DNA of 64,000 nucleotides from Neoalteromonas flava. Lineage in GTDB: Bacteria > Pseudomonadota > Gammaproteobacteria > Enterobacterales > Alteromonadaceae. Positions 9,494-17,305 of the stretch are shown here, one piece after another (positions within the stretch are counted from its first letter, which is position 1; each line of letters opens with the position of its first letter). The notes under the pieces are model-generated. The model had not been told where the DNA came from, ran no database searches, and saw only the letters and a program-made list of their open reading frames with translations. The stretch covers positions 434,001 through 498,000 of the forward strand of contig NZ_PEAX01000003.1 in the NCBI RefSeq assembly GCF_002807685.1. Reading direction: 5' to 3'. Made by a program: the position numbers and the translations under genes.

Positions 9494-11539
9494 ATGGTGA
9501 GAATCGCAGCAGGTAAGCCACAACCATTCGGTGCAACACTTTGCAACGATGGGTGTAATTTCGCTGTGTACGCGCCCGACGCGCGGGCAGTGTCGCTCTG
9601 TTTGTTTGATGGAGAAAATGAAACACCACTGGTTGAATATGCAATGTTGGGTAAAACCGGCCACATTTGGCATGTGCATATTGCTGGTGTTACCGCTGGG
9701 GCCTTATACGGATATCGTGTTGATGATGGTGTTCCTAGTAACAATAGTTCGCAAAAGCTGCTAATTGATCCCTATGCCAAGCAACTGAGTCGGGCCTGTC
9801 ATTGGGATAAAAAGTTATATCAACATGATAGTCACCGGATGGTGCCCAAAGGTGTAGTAAGTGATACACCTAAGCGGGTAAAAAAAACCTATGTATTCAG
9901 TAAAGAACAGCCGCGGATACTTTACGAAGCGCATGTAAAAGGGTTGTCTCAACTACACCCTGAAGTGCCAAAAGCGCAACGTGGTACCTACCTCGGTGCT
10001 GCCCACCCAACTATTTTGGCGCATTTACGCAGTTTGGGGGTCACAACAATACAATTTTTGCCGTGCGCTAGCTTTATGCCCGAACCCTATATTACCCAAC
10101 TGGGATTGACCAATTATTGGGGGTATAACCCTATCAACTTTTTTGCAGTTGAACCCCGTTACGCGATCGCTGACCCTGTCGCAGAATGTCAACAAATGGT
10201 TCAAGCGTACCATAACGCTGGGTTCGAAGTGATTATGGACGTTGTATTTAATCATACTGCAGAAGGTGGCGATGGGGGGCCGACGCTTAGTTTTAAAGGT
10301 TTGCAAGGTTCACAAGCCTATCTCTATCAACATTTAGATAACGGTTCCAAAGCCTTTGTCAACAATTCCGGCTGCGGCAACAGCGTTAACGTCGCGCATC
10401 CGCAAATGTTACGGCTTATTATGGACGCACTGCGCTACTGGGTTGAGGTCATTGGTGTTGATGGCTTTCGCTTCGATTTAGCTGCTAGTTTAGGCCGTGA
10501 CCCCTTAGCATTTGATCCGAATGCAGCGTTGTTTCGCGCGATTGAGCAAGATCCTGTTTTGCAAGATGTATTGTTAGTTGCAGAGCCTTGGGATATTGGC
10601 TTAGGAGGGTATCAGCTCGGAGGTTTTCCCATTGGCTGGCGAGAATGTAATGACAAATTCAGGGACACCGTGCGCGCGTTTTGGCGTGGTGATCGTGGCT
10701 TGACCAGTGATTTCGCAACCCGAGTAATGGGTTCTCGAGATATTTTTCACAAAGGCATTAAACCCATTTGTACCTCGGTAAACCCAATCACTTATCACGA
10801 CGGGTTTACGTTGCATGACTTGGTAACGTATAAGCACAAGCACAACGCCGCGAATTTAGAAGAGAACCGAGATGGACATTCGCATAATCTATCGGCTAAT
10901 TATGGCCATGAGGGCGAGACTGACGACGCTAAAATCAATGCACTTCGCGAACGGCAAAAGCGCAATCTGTTTACTACTTTGCTTTTATCACAAGGAACGC
11001 CGCATATTCTTGGCGGGGATGAGTTAAGTCGCACACAACAGGGCAATAACAATGCTTATTGTCAAGACAACCCCATTAACTGGCTCAAATGGGAATTATC
11101 TCCTAAACAAGCTAGTTTTTTGCGTTTTTGTAAAGAAGTGATAGCTCTGCGCAATAGTAGCCAGTTGTTACAAGAGATACAATTGGATGATGACAGCTAT
11201 TATCAGAATAGAAATCCGGCCAGTGTTTTTTGGTATAAACCTGATGGCACCAATAAGGCCCCGCAAGACTGGCATGAAAGTGAGAATCAAGCCTTTGCGG
11301 TCGAAATACGCGGGCACGTGCATGAGCATGGGAACATGCGGCCAGAACATTGGCTAATTTGTTTTAATGCTAGCGATGATGATGTGCGATTTGCTCTACC
11401 TTTTTTCGCCCCAAAAGCTGGCTGGACCCTGCGCCTAGATACGCGTTATGCAGATTTGTCTATGCAACCGAAAGTCTGCGTTAAGCAGTTGTTTTTACAG
11501 GCGGGTAAATCAATTGCAATTTTCACCTACTCCTATTAG
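9494..11539 (+). CDS. glgX: Glycogen debranching enzyme
   Basis: GH13 isoamylase-type debranching enzyme of 681 aa, removing alpha-1,6 branches from limit dextrins left by phosphorylase. The N-terminal CBM48 region holds GCNFAVYAPDARAVSLCLFD. The catalytic domain has DVVFNHTAEGGDGG, the nucleophile in GVDGFRFDLAASLGRD, the acid/base glutamate in LLVAEPWDIG, and NPITYHDGFTLHDLV. It starts 17 bp after glgB with a weak ribosome site. The product releases maltooligosaccharides that MalQ can reuse. Family length is about 660-700 aa, so it looks complete. Confidence 0.96.
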   Translation: MVRIAAGKPQPFGATLCNDGCNFAVYAPDARAVSLCLFDGENETPLVEYAMLGKTGHIWHVHIAGVTAGALYGYRVDDGVPSNNSSQKLLIDPYAKQLSRACHWDKKLYQHDSHRMVPKGVVSDTPKRVKKTYVFSKEQPRILYEAHVKGLSQLHPEVPKAQRGTYLGAAHPTILAHLRSLGVTTIQFLPCASFMPEPYITQLGLTNYWGYNPINFFAVEPRYAIADPVAECQQMVQAYHNAGFEVIMDVVFNHTAEGGDGGPTLSFKGLQGSQAYLYQHLDNGSKAFVNNSGCGNSVNVAHPQMLRLIMDALRYWVEVIGVDGFRFDLAASLGRDPLAFDPNAALFRAIEQDPVLQDVLLVAEPWDIGLGGYQLGGFPIGWRECNDKFRDTVRAFWRGDRGLTSDFATRVMGSRDIFHKGIKPICTSVNPITYHDGFTLHDLVTYKHKHNAANLEENRDGHSHNLSANYGHEGETDDAKINALRERQKRNLFTTLLLSQGTPHILGGDELSRTQQGNNNAYCQDNPINWLKWELSPKQASFLRFCKEVIALRNSSQLLQEIQLDDDSYYQNRNPASVFWYKPDGTNKAPQDWHESENQAFAVEIRGHVHEHGNMRPEHWLICFNASDDDVRFALPFFAPKAGWTLRLDTRYADLSMQPKVCVKQLFLQAGKSIAIFTYSY

Positions 11540-11583
11540 GCGAGCTTTGCTATTATGCCGCCCCATTATGCGATGGGGAAAAC

Positions 11584-13137
11584 ATGATGAATCAACCGAA
11601 CCAAATAATCGCTGACGAAAATCTGTGTGATATCGGATTTATCGGCCTTGGCGTAATGGGCAAGAACCTTACCTTAAATCTTGCCGACAACGGATATCGT
11701 ATTGCGTGCTTTGATCTTGACCAATCTAAGGTCGATGCGATCATCGCTCAGGATGCCAAAGAGCGCGATGATAAGCCTGCACGCGTTGTTGCTTGCCGGT
11801 CCTATACCGAGTTACTGAGTAAGTTAAAAGCACCCCATTTGATAATTTTATCTGTACCTGCCGGGGAACCGGTTGACCACGTATGTCATCATTTGATTGA
11901 TTCTGGCATCGCTGCAGACGACATCGTTGTCGATACCGGCAACAGTTTGTGGACTGATTCGGTTGAACGTGAAAAACACTACAAAGGTAAATTCATCTTT
12001 TTCTCTACCGCGGTTTCCGGGGGTGAGGTTGGGGCCCGTTTTGGCCCATCGTTAATGCCCTCGGGTGATCCTTATGCGTGGACGAGACTAGAACCTGTAT
12101 TTCAGGCAATCGCCGCAAAAGTAGATCCAAAAACCGGTAAGCCGATTGAATCTAATATACCCGGTCAACCGGTGACAGAAGGCGAGCCGTGCGCGACTTA
12201 TATCGGCCCGGTCGGTGCGGGGCACTACGTTAAGATGGTGCACAACGGGATTGAATATGCAGATATGCAGCTGATCTGTGAGGCGTATCACATCATGCGC
12301 TTGGCTCTGCATATGAGCCCACAGGAAATCGCTTCTGTATTTAGAGAATGGAATGAAGGCGAGCTGAATAGTTATTTAATAGAGATTAGTGCAGAAGTGC
12401 TTGAGCAAATCGACCCACAGACTAATCAACCCTTGGTCGACGTAATCCTTGATCGTGCCGGGCAAAAAGGTACGGGATTGTGGACCGCAGTTAGCGCGTT
12501 AGAGGTTGGTAGCCCAGCACAAACCATAGCTCAGGCGGTTTTTGCCCGCAGTCTTTCCAGCCTGAAACAAGAGCGCGTTGCCGCTAGTAAATGCCTGGCT
12601 GGACCAGAGCTACCCCAATACAACGAAGAGCAAAAGCAAAGTATTATTACCGCACTTAAGCATGCGCTATATTGCAGTAAAATTTGTGCTTATGCGCAGG
12701 GTTTCCAGTTAATGGATATGGCGGCTAAAGAGCACGGCTGGAAGCTGGATTTCGCCGAAATTGCAAAAATTTGGCGTGCTGGCTGTATTATTCGCGCGGT
12801 GTTTTTGCAATCGATAACACATGCTTATGAGCAAGATGAAAAACTTGCTAACTTGCTGGTGGATCCATTTTTCACCCAGCAAATTGTGGCTTATCAACAA
12901 GACTGGCGCAGCGCAATTAGCCATGCAGTTTTGTCAGGTGTACCATGTCCGGCGATGACTTCTGCATTGAGCTATTATGACTCGTACCGCATGGAGGTGC
13001 TGCCAGCCAACTTGTTGCAAGGGCAAAGAGACTATTTTGGTGCACATACCTATCAACGTACTGATATGCCTGAAGGCAAGCGGTATCATATTGAATGGAA
13101 TGACCCACAACGCCCACAGGTGAGTATTAAGAAGTAA
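11584..13137 (+). CDS. gnd: 6-phosphogluconate dehydrogenase (decarboxylating)
   Basis: 6-phosphogluconate dehydrogenase, 517 aa, converting 6-phosphogluconate to ribulose-5-phosphate with NADPH and CO2. The N-terminal NADP fold carries IGFIGLGVMGKNLTLNLAD. The substrate site includes FFSTAVSGGEVGARFGPSLMPSG and HYVKMVHNGIEYADMQLI, with the catalytic lysine. It is longer than the 468-aa E. coli enzyme. Either of two adjacent ATGs could start it. It follows glgX by 44 bp, a gap containing a small CCCCAT/ATGGGG hairpin just before the ribosome site. Gnd and Edd compete for the same substrate, so this locus holds both fates of 6-phosphogluconate. Confidence 0.96.
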   Translation: MMNQPNQIIADENLCDIGFIGLGVMGKNLTLNLADNGYRIACFDLDQSKVDAIIAQDAKERDDKPARVVACRSYTELLSKLKAPHLIILSVPAGEPVDHVCHHLIDSGIAADDIVVDTGNSLWTDSVEREKHYKGKFIFFSTAVSGGEVGARFGPSLMPSGDPYAWTRLEPVFQAIAAKVDPKTGKPIESNIPGQPVTEGEPCATYIGPVGAGHYVKMVHNGIEYADMQLICEAYHIMRLALHMSPQEIASVFREWNEGELNSYLIEISAEVLEQIDPQTNQPLVDVILDRAGQKGTGLWTAVSALEVGSPAQTIAQAVFARSLSSLKQERVAASKCLAGPELPQYNEEQKQSIITALKHALYCSKICAYAQGFQLMDMAAKEHGWKLDFAEIAKIWRAGCIIRAVFLQSITHAYEQDEKLANLLVDPFFTQQIVAYQQDWRSAISHAVLSGVPCPAMTSALSYYDSYRMEVLPANLLQGQRDYFGAHTYQRTDMPEGKRYHIEWNDPQRPQVSIKK

Positions 13138-13160
13138 ATCCAAGGTGCAGGAAGGGCTAA

Positions 13161-13547
13161 ATGAAGAAAAGTAACGAAGAGTGGCGCCAGCAATTAACCC
13201 CTGAAGAGTTTCGAGTTTGTCGCGAGAAGGGGACTGAGCGTCCGTTTACGGGGGAGCTGTTAAATCAGTTTGCTCCCGGTCGTTATCATTGCACTTGTTG
13301 CGGTGCTCCGTTATTTGACGCATCTGCCAAATTTGAAAGCGGTTGTGGTTGGCCATCTTTCTCTGCGCAATCTCAAGACGATAATGTTGGGTATCACACC
13401 GATTTAAGTCATGGGATGCGACGTATAGAAATAGTGTGCAAACAATGTGATGCGCACCTTGGCCATGTGTTTGATGACGGGCCGGCACCTACAGGGCAAC
13501 GCTATTGCGTTAATTCGGTATCGCTCAAGTTTATTGCTGAACCGTAA
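13161..13547 (+). CDS. msrB: Peptide-methionine (R)-S-oxide reductase MsrB
   Basis: Methionine-R-sulfoxide reductase, 128 aa, repairing oxidised methionine. It shows the SelR/MsrB fold with two zinc CxxC pairs (CTCCG and CKQCD), GCGWPSF, the HLGHVFDDGP block, and the catalytic cysteine in RYCVNSVSLKF. AGGAAGGGC precedes the ATG, 23 bp after gnd, so it is likely in the same transcript. In E. coli msrB neighbours gapA and yeaC; relatives of both are also in this window. Confidence 0.97.
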   Translation: MKKSNEEWRQQLTPEEFRVCREKGTERPFTGELLNQFAPGRYHCTCCGAPLFDASAKFESGCGWPSFSAQSQDDNVGYHTDLSHGMRRIEIVCKQCDAHLGHVFDDGPAPTGQRYCVNSVSLKFIAEP

Positions 13548-13564
13548 AGGTTATTTCTACGCTT

Positions 13565-14635
13565 TTACTTCATTCGCAAGAACACCAGCGTTTGCTTGCA
13601 GCTACCAATGATACTGTCGTCAAGCCAATGGATGTCTTGTGCTGTCTTATCTACAAAGACTTCTGTTGTCCAAGTGAACAAGTCGTTGACTAATCCTTTC
13701 AACGCTTCCGATATAATTAGATCAAATGGCCTATCGTAATGATGGTAAAGCACAACAGATAATTCACTCAAACTGATCGAAATATCAATAAACTCTTCAA
13801 CAAAAAACACAGCGTTGGCCATCTCTTGCAAATCAGTGATTAATTCACGCCGATCTGATTCATCCAGATCTTCGATATCATAAGTAGTAATAAACCCTTT
13901 GAGCTCGCGGCTGATATTACAAATATCGTCTAAATTTTCCTTCGTCACACTTAAATCAGATAAAAACGTAGCGGCCGAAATCACAGTTTTCGGCGCGGCT
14001 TCGTCACCTGACTCGGTTAACACAGCCATATCGTCAAAATCAAAGAAATCGTCAATATCATCACTATCGTCTGGCTGGGGGTTTACATATTTGGATAACA
14101 GCTTGGCGTTGTCTTTTAGTTCATTTTCCGCACTTTTAATCACATGCTCATTGGTCGATATTTCAGTTTTACTTGTTTTAAGCTCCCGTAAAAATATTCT
14201 AAAGTGCTCGCTGGAAGATTTTAGCCTTGTCAATGAGCGTTTGAGATCAGAGAGGTCTTTTTGGATTGAAATAAAAAACTCAGGTTCGCCGTTGGCATCA
14301 GGGATAGGGTAAACATTCCACTGTACAGGGTAGGGCGTACCATCTTTACGGTAATTGGTTGCAGCGCCAATAAAATGCTCCCCCTTTTTCAATGCGTTTT
14401 TAAGTCGGGCAATCACCCTAGGATTGGTATCTGCGCCAGATAACATACGTGGCGAAGAGCCATAGAGCTCCTCTTTACTGTAACCTGTCATTTCACAAAA
14501 ACGAGAATTGGCATACAAAATTTTGTGCTCAAGGGGATCGGCATCGGTAATGACAACCGCTTCGAAGGTTTTTTCCAGTAAAATCTCAACTAACTTTCCG
14601 ACTTGTTCAGCATTTAACTTCCTAATGTTATGCAT
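13565..14635 (-). CDS. PAS-domain protein of unknown output
   Basis: A 356-aa protein with one N-terminal PAS domain (about residues 10-130) and no recognisable output domain. The PAS core is LOV-like in sequence: KILYANSRFCEMTGYSKEELYG, then SSPRMLSGADT, then NYRKDGTPYPVQWNVYP and a PAC-like end. However, the flavin-binding cysteine of the LOV motif (NCRFLQ) is replaced by proline, so photochemistry is unlikely. The rest is predicted helical, with an acidic DDSDDIDDFFDFDD stretch. I choose the ATG at 14635 because GGAG lies 7 bp before it; an upstream in-frame ATG would add 20 residues. It lies convergent to msrB and divergent from glgC. Function unknown. Confidence 0.75.
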   Translation of the reverse strand: MHNIRKLNAEQVGKLVEILLEKTFEAVVITDADPLEHKILYANSRFCEMTGYSKEELYGSSPRMLSGADTNPRVIARLKNALKKGEHFIGAATNYRKDGTPYPVQWNVYPIPDANGEPEFFISIQKDLSDLKRSLTRLKSSSEHFRIFLRELKTSKTEISTNEHVIKSAENELKDNAKLLSKYVNPQPDDSDDIDDFFDFDDMAVLTESGDEAAPKTVISAATFLSDLSVTKENLDDICNISRELKGFITTYDIEDLDESDRRELITDLQEMANAVFFVEEFIDISISLSELSVVLYHHYDRPFDLIISEALKGLVNDLFTWTTEVFVDKTAQDIHWLDDSIIGSCKQTLVFLRMK

Positions 14636-14979
14636 AATTACTCCAAGTTGTTTAAGAGGGCGGTTAAGCAGTGCAAATAACAGATAAAATTTCAATGACT
14701 GTCGTTAATTGTAGCTGGTAAACAAAATTTAGAAGTGAAATATGAACAAATAAAGCGTTAGGACTACTTAGGTGGATTTGGGAATCCAGTTGTTCTAAAA
14801 AGGCGAGTAAGTTAGTGCCTCTGGCGTCATGTTTGTCTAGTTATGGATTTACTAATCAGACGAATAAGTCGATTCTGCTTATAGGATTTGATCTGAATCT
14901 AGTTTTACGCATTCTCTAGTCCCGTAACTGAAGCCTTCTGATACTCTGTTATTAAGCAGGAAAAGTTGAGTTACCAATT
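14636..14979. other. Intergenic region between the PAS gene and glgC
   Basis: 344 bp without a coding sequence, containing the divergent promoters of the PAS gene and glgC. I could not identify a convincing -35/-10 pair, operator palindrome or terminator in it. Confidence 0.4.
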
Positions 14980-16200
14980 ATGTCTAGAACTCTAGCAATG
15001 ATACTAGCCGGAGGCGAGGGTAAACGCCTTCATCCGCTTACGAATTCGCGGAGTAAACCTGCGGTGCCGTTTGCCGGAAATATGCGGATCATTGATTTTG
15101 CGTTAAACAATTTTGTCAATTCTGATTTCCTCAAAATTTATGTTTTGACCCAATTCAAGTCCCAATCACTAAGTATTCATATGGGACAAGCTTGGCATTT
15201 ATCGGGGGTTACCGACAATTTTATTCAGACTGTTCCTGCGCAAATGAGAATGGGAAAGCATTGGTATGAAGGGACTGCTGATGCGATTTATCAAAATAGT
15301 AAATTCATTGGTTTACATCATCCTGACAATGTATGTGTTTTTGGGGGCGATCATGTTTATAAAATGAACGTGCGTGAGATGGTGGATTATCATGAAGCGA
15401 AACAGGCTGAGTTGACAGTTTGTGCGACTCGGATGCCAATTGAAGAAGCTTGTCGATTTGGTGTAATAGAGGTTGATAGTGAATTCCGCATGATAGGATT
15501 TGTGGAAAAACCGACGGATCCGAAACCTATTCCAGGTCAACCCAAAATGGCGTTGGTTTCCATGGGGAACTATGTATTTGAAACTCAGTTTCTATATACA
15601 GTGTTAGATCAAGATGCCCAAGATAGTGATTCTTCCCATGATTTTGGTGGCGATATTATCCCCAAAGTTTTCGCCAATAATCGCGTATATGTTTATGATT
15701 TTTCTAATAATGTTATAAGAGGTGAGGAAGGTGCACCCTATTGGCGAGATGTTGGAACGTTGGAAACTTTTTGGCAATCGCATATGGATTTATTACAACA
15801 AAACGTTGGGTTGGATTTGGTTAATCCAAAGTGGCCAATGCGATCCTACTCCCCGCCATCGCCAGCTGTGAAGGTCTTGAATGATCCACAGGGAAATACG
15901 GCGACTATTGTGAACTCGATATTATCTGCTGGTTGTCAAATCATTGCTGCGTCAATTATTGAATGTGTTCTAGGATTTGGCGTGCAAGTTGGCGCAAGAG
16001 CTGAACTTCGAAATTGTATTTTTTTAGGAAAGGCCCATGTTGGCGAAAACTGCAAACTCAGGCGCGTCATTGTTGATAAAAATGTTTATATTGCTGACGG
16101 TGTCGAAATTGGGTTTGACGCTGATTTGGATCGAAAGCGAGGTTTGACCATCAGTGAAAGCGGTATAGTGGTAATTCCGAAGGGTTTTGAAGTTAGTTAA
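14980..16200 (+). CDS. glgC: Glucose-1-phosphate adenylyltransferase
   Basis: ADP-glucose pyrophosphorylase, 406 aa, catalysing the committed step of glycogen synthesis (glucose-1-phosphate + ATP to ADP-glucose). N-terminal nucleotidyltransferase: LAMILAGGEGKRLHPLT with SKPAVPFAGNMRIIDFALNN. Also seen are WYEGTADAIYQN, VFGGDHVYKM, and the glucose-1-phosphate region FGVIEVD and GFVEKPTDP. The C-terminal left-handed beta-helix hexapeptide repeats run from about residue 300. It is slightly shorter than E. coli GlgC (431 aa). It stands alone with its own promoter, about 3.4 kb from glgBX. Glycogen synthase glgA is not in the window. Confidence 0.96.
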   Translation: MSRTLAMILAGGEGKRLHPLTNSRSKPAVPFAGNMRIIDFALNNFVNSDFLKIYVLTQFKSQSLSIHMGQAWHLSGVTDNFIQTVPAQMRMGKHWYEGTADAIYQNSKFIGLHHPDNVCVFGGDHVYKMNVREMVDYHEAKQAELTVCATRMPIEEACRFGVIEVDSEFRMIGFVEKPTDPKPIPGQPKMALVSMGNYVFETQFLYTVLDQDAQDSDSSHDFGGDIIPKVFANNRVYVYDFSNNVIRGEEGAPYWRDVGTLETFWQSHMDLLQQNVGLDLVNPKWPMRSYSPPSPAVKVLNDPQGNTATIVNSILSAGCQIIAASIIECVLGFGVQVGARAELRNCIFLGKAHVGENCKLRRVIVDKNVYIADGVEIGFDADLDRKRGLTISESGIVVIPKGFEVS

Positions 16201-16246
16201 TTTTGTTGAATTGACATTTCTGAGCAAATAAATCTGCTAAATAGCC

Positions 16247-16290
16247 AAAATATGTCAATATTTTGATACGCAAAAATGAAATTTAATTTC
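16247..16290. repeat. AT-rich inverted repeats between convergent genes
   Basis: Two perfect small inverted repeats: AAAATAT/ATATTTT with loop GTCA (16247-16264), and GAAATT/AATTTC (16278-16290). They sit between the convergent ends of glgC and the DUF2989 gene. They may end both transcripts, but the stems have few or no G-C pairs. Confidence 0.35.
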
Positions 16291-16292
16291 AA

Positions 16293-17159
16293 TTATGAGG
16301 AGAATGAAAACTCTCGGGCTTCAATTGCACCGTGAATGCTACCGGCGCGTTTCTGCAAATAATCAAAATCTAAACCGGCATCACTTGCTAGCCGTTGCAA
16401 TGTTGCTAGATCAACATCATTTTTGTCATATTCCTTGGCTATAAGGGCAAAAACCACTGCCATTTCACTCTCTCCGCGTTGCTGATGCAAGGTGTAAAGA
16501 GAGGTAAATATTTCTGGATCGATGGCTTCTTCCTCGGTGTACAGTGACAGTGCGGTATACAGAGCATTTATCGCTTTGCCGGTATCACGTTTGGCATGAT
16601 AACTGGCAAGTCCCACTTGTAAAGGAGCGGTATTGAGTTCGCCATTACGCTCGAAGCGAAGAAAGCGAGCAAGCGCATCGTCATGACCATGGCGTGACCA
16701 TTGGTAATAGCTAAGGTAGGGGTCATCAATATTGCGCGTTTCATAAGCCAAACGTTTGAGCTCGTTTTGGGCAGTTAATAAGCCCTTCATTCGGCCCGTT
16801 TCTTTTTCCCGCAGTTGCTTATGTCGGATCTGTGCAGCTTTGCTTATGCAGTCTTGATAATCTTCAAAAAACAAAATGAGTTGATATTGTTGCGCATGGG
16901 TAGGTGGCTCAGCCTGCTGATAGCGGTGTTTAATAATGTCAGCTTTCTCGGCGCGACACCAAGCGTCAGGATTTAGATCATTGCATATGTCGGGCTCTTC
17001 GCTACACATTTGGGCAACAGTTTTGCTAGTGAACTTTTCACAACCACCGATCAATAGAGCAAAAAGCAACAGTAAAATTGTGGAAAAATAACGAAAAAAA
17101 ATAGTGTTCCCCTCAACTAAGAATGAAAAATTGAAATTTTTCAACAATTTGGCGTTCAT
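16293..17159 (-). CDS. Predicted lipoprotein, DUF2989-like
   Basis: A 288-aa protein with a hydrophobic stretch LLLLFALLIGGC that ends in a lipobox, so it is probably an outer-membrane lipoprotein. The mature part begins with a Cys-containing segment (CSEEPDICNDLNPDAWC) followed by helical, TPR-like sequence. This resembles the DUF2989 family, known from vibrios and alteromonads; the function is unknown. The ATG used gives an unusually long, polar N-terminus before the signal core. A GAGGGG ribosome site instead sits 6 bp before an ATT codon at 17102, which would give a compact signal peptide (FFRYFSTILLLLF...). The true start is therefore uncertain and may be non-AUG. Confidence 0.75.
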   Translation of the reverse strand: MNAKLLKNFNFSFLVEGNTIFFRYFSTILLLLFALLIGGCEKFTSKTVAQMCSEEPDICNDLNPDAWCRAEKADIIKHRYQQAEPPTHAQQYQLILFFEDYQDCISKAAQIRHKQLREKETGRMKGLLTAQNELKRLAYETRNIDDPYLSYYQWSRHGHDDALARFLRFERNGELNTAPLQVGLASYHAKRDTGKAINALYTALSLYTEEEAIDPEIFTSLYTLHQQRGESEMAVVFALIAKEYDKNDVDLATLQRLASDAGLDFDYLQKRAGSIHGAIEAREFSFSS

Positions 17160-17225
17160 CAAATGCTTCTTTACAATACCGCCCGATTTGAGTGAGGGCG
17201 TTATCGTTGATAATTAGTGTAGCCT

Positions 17226-17241
17226 AATGTTCTAAAACATT
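17226..17241. promoter_or_regulatory. Perfect palindrome upstream of the second GAPDH
   Basis: AATGTT-CTAA-AACATT is a perfect 6-4-6 inverted repeat 64 bp before the ATG of the long GAPDH gene and 66 bp from the start of the divergent lipoprotein gene. It could be an operator. No regulator is identified. Confidence 0.35.
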
Positions 17242-17305
17242 GGAATCAATACACTCGCATCAGCGTTGCGTTAAGTATAGCGAATGATTACTTTCTAGGT
17301 GGGGC

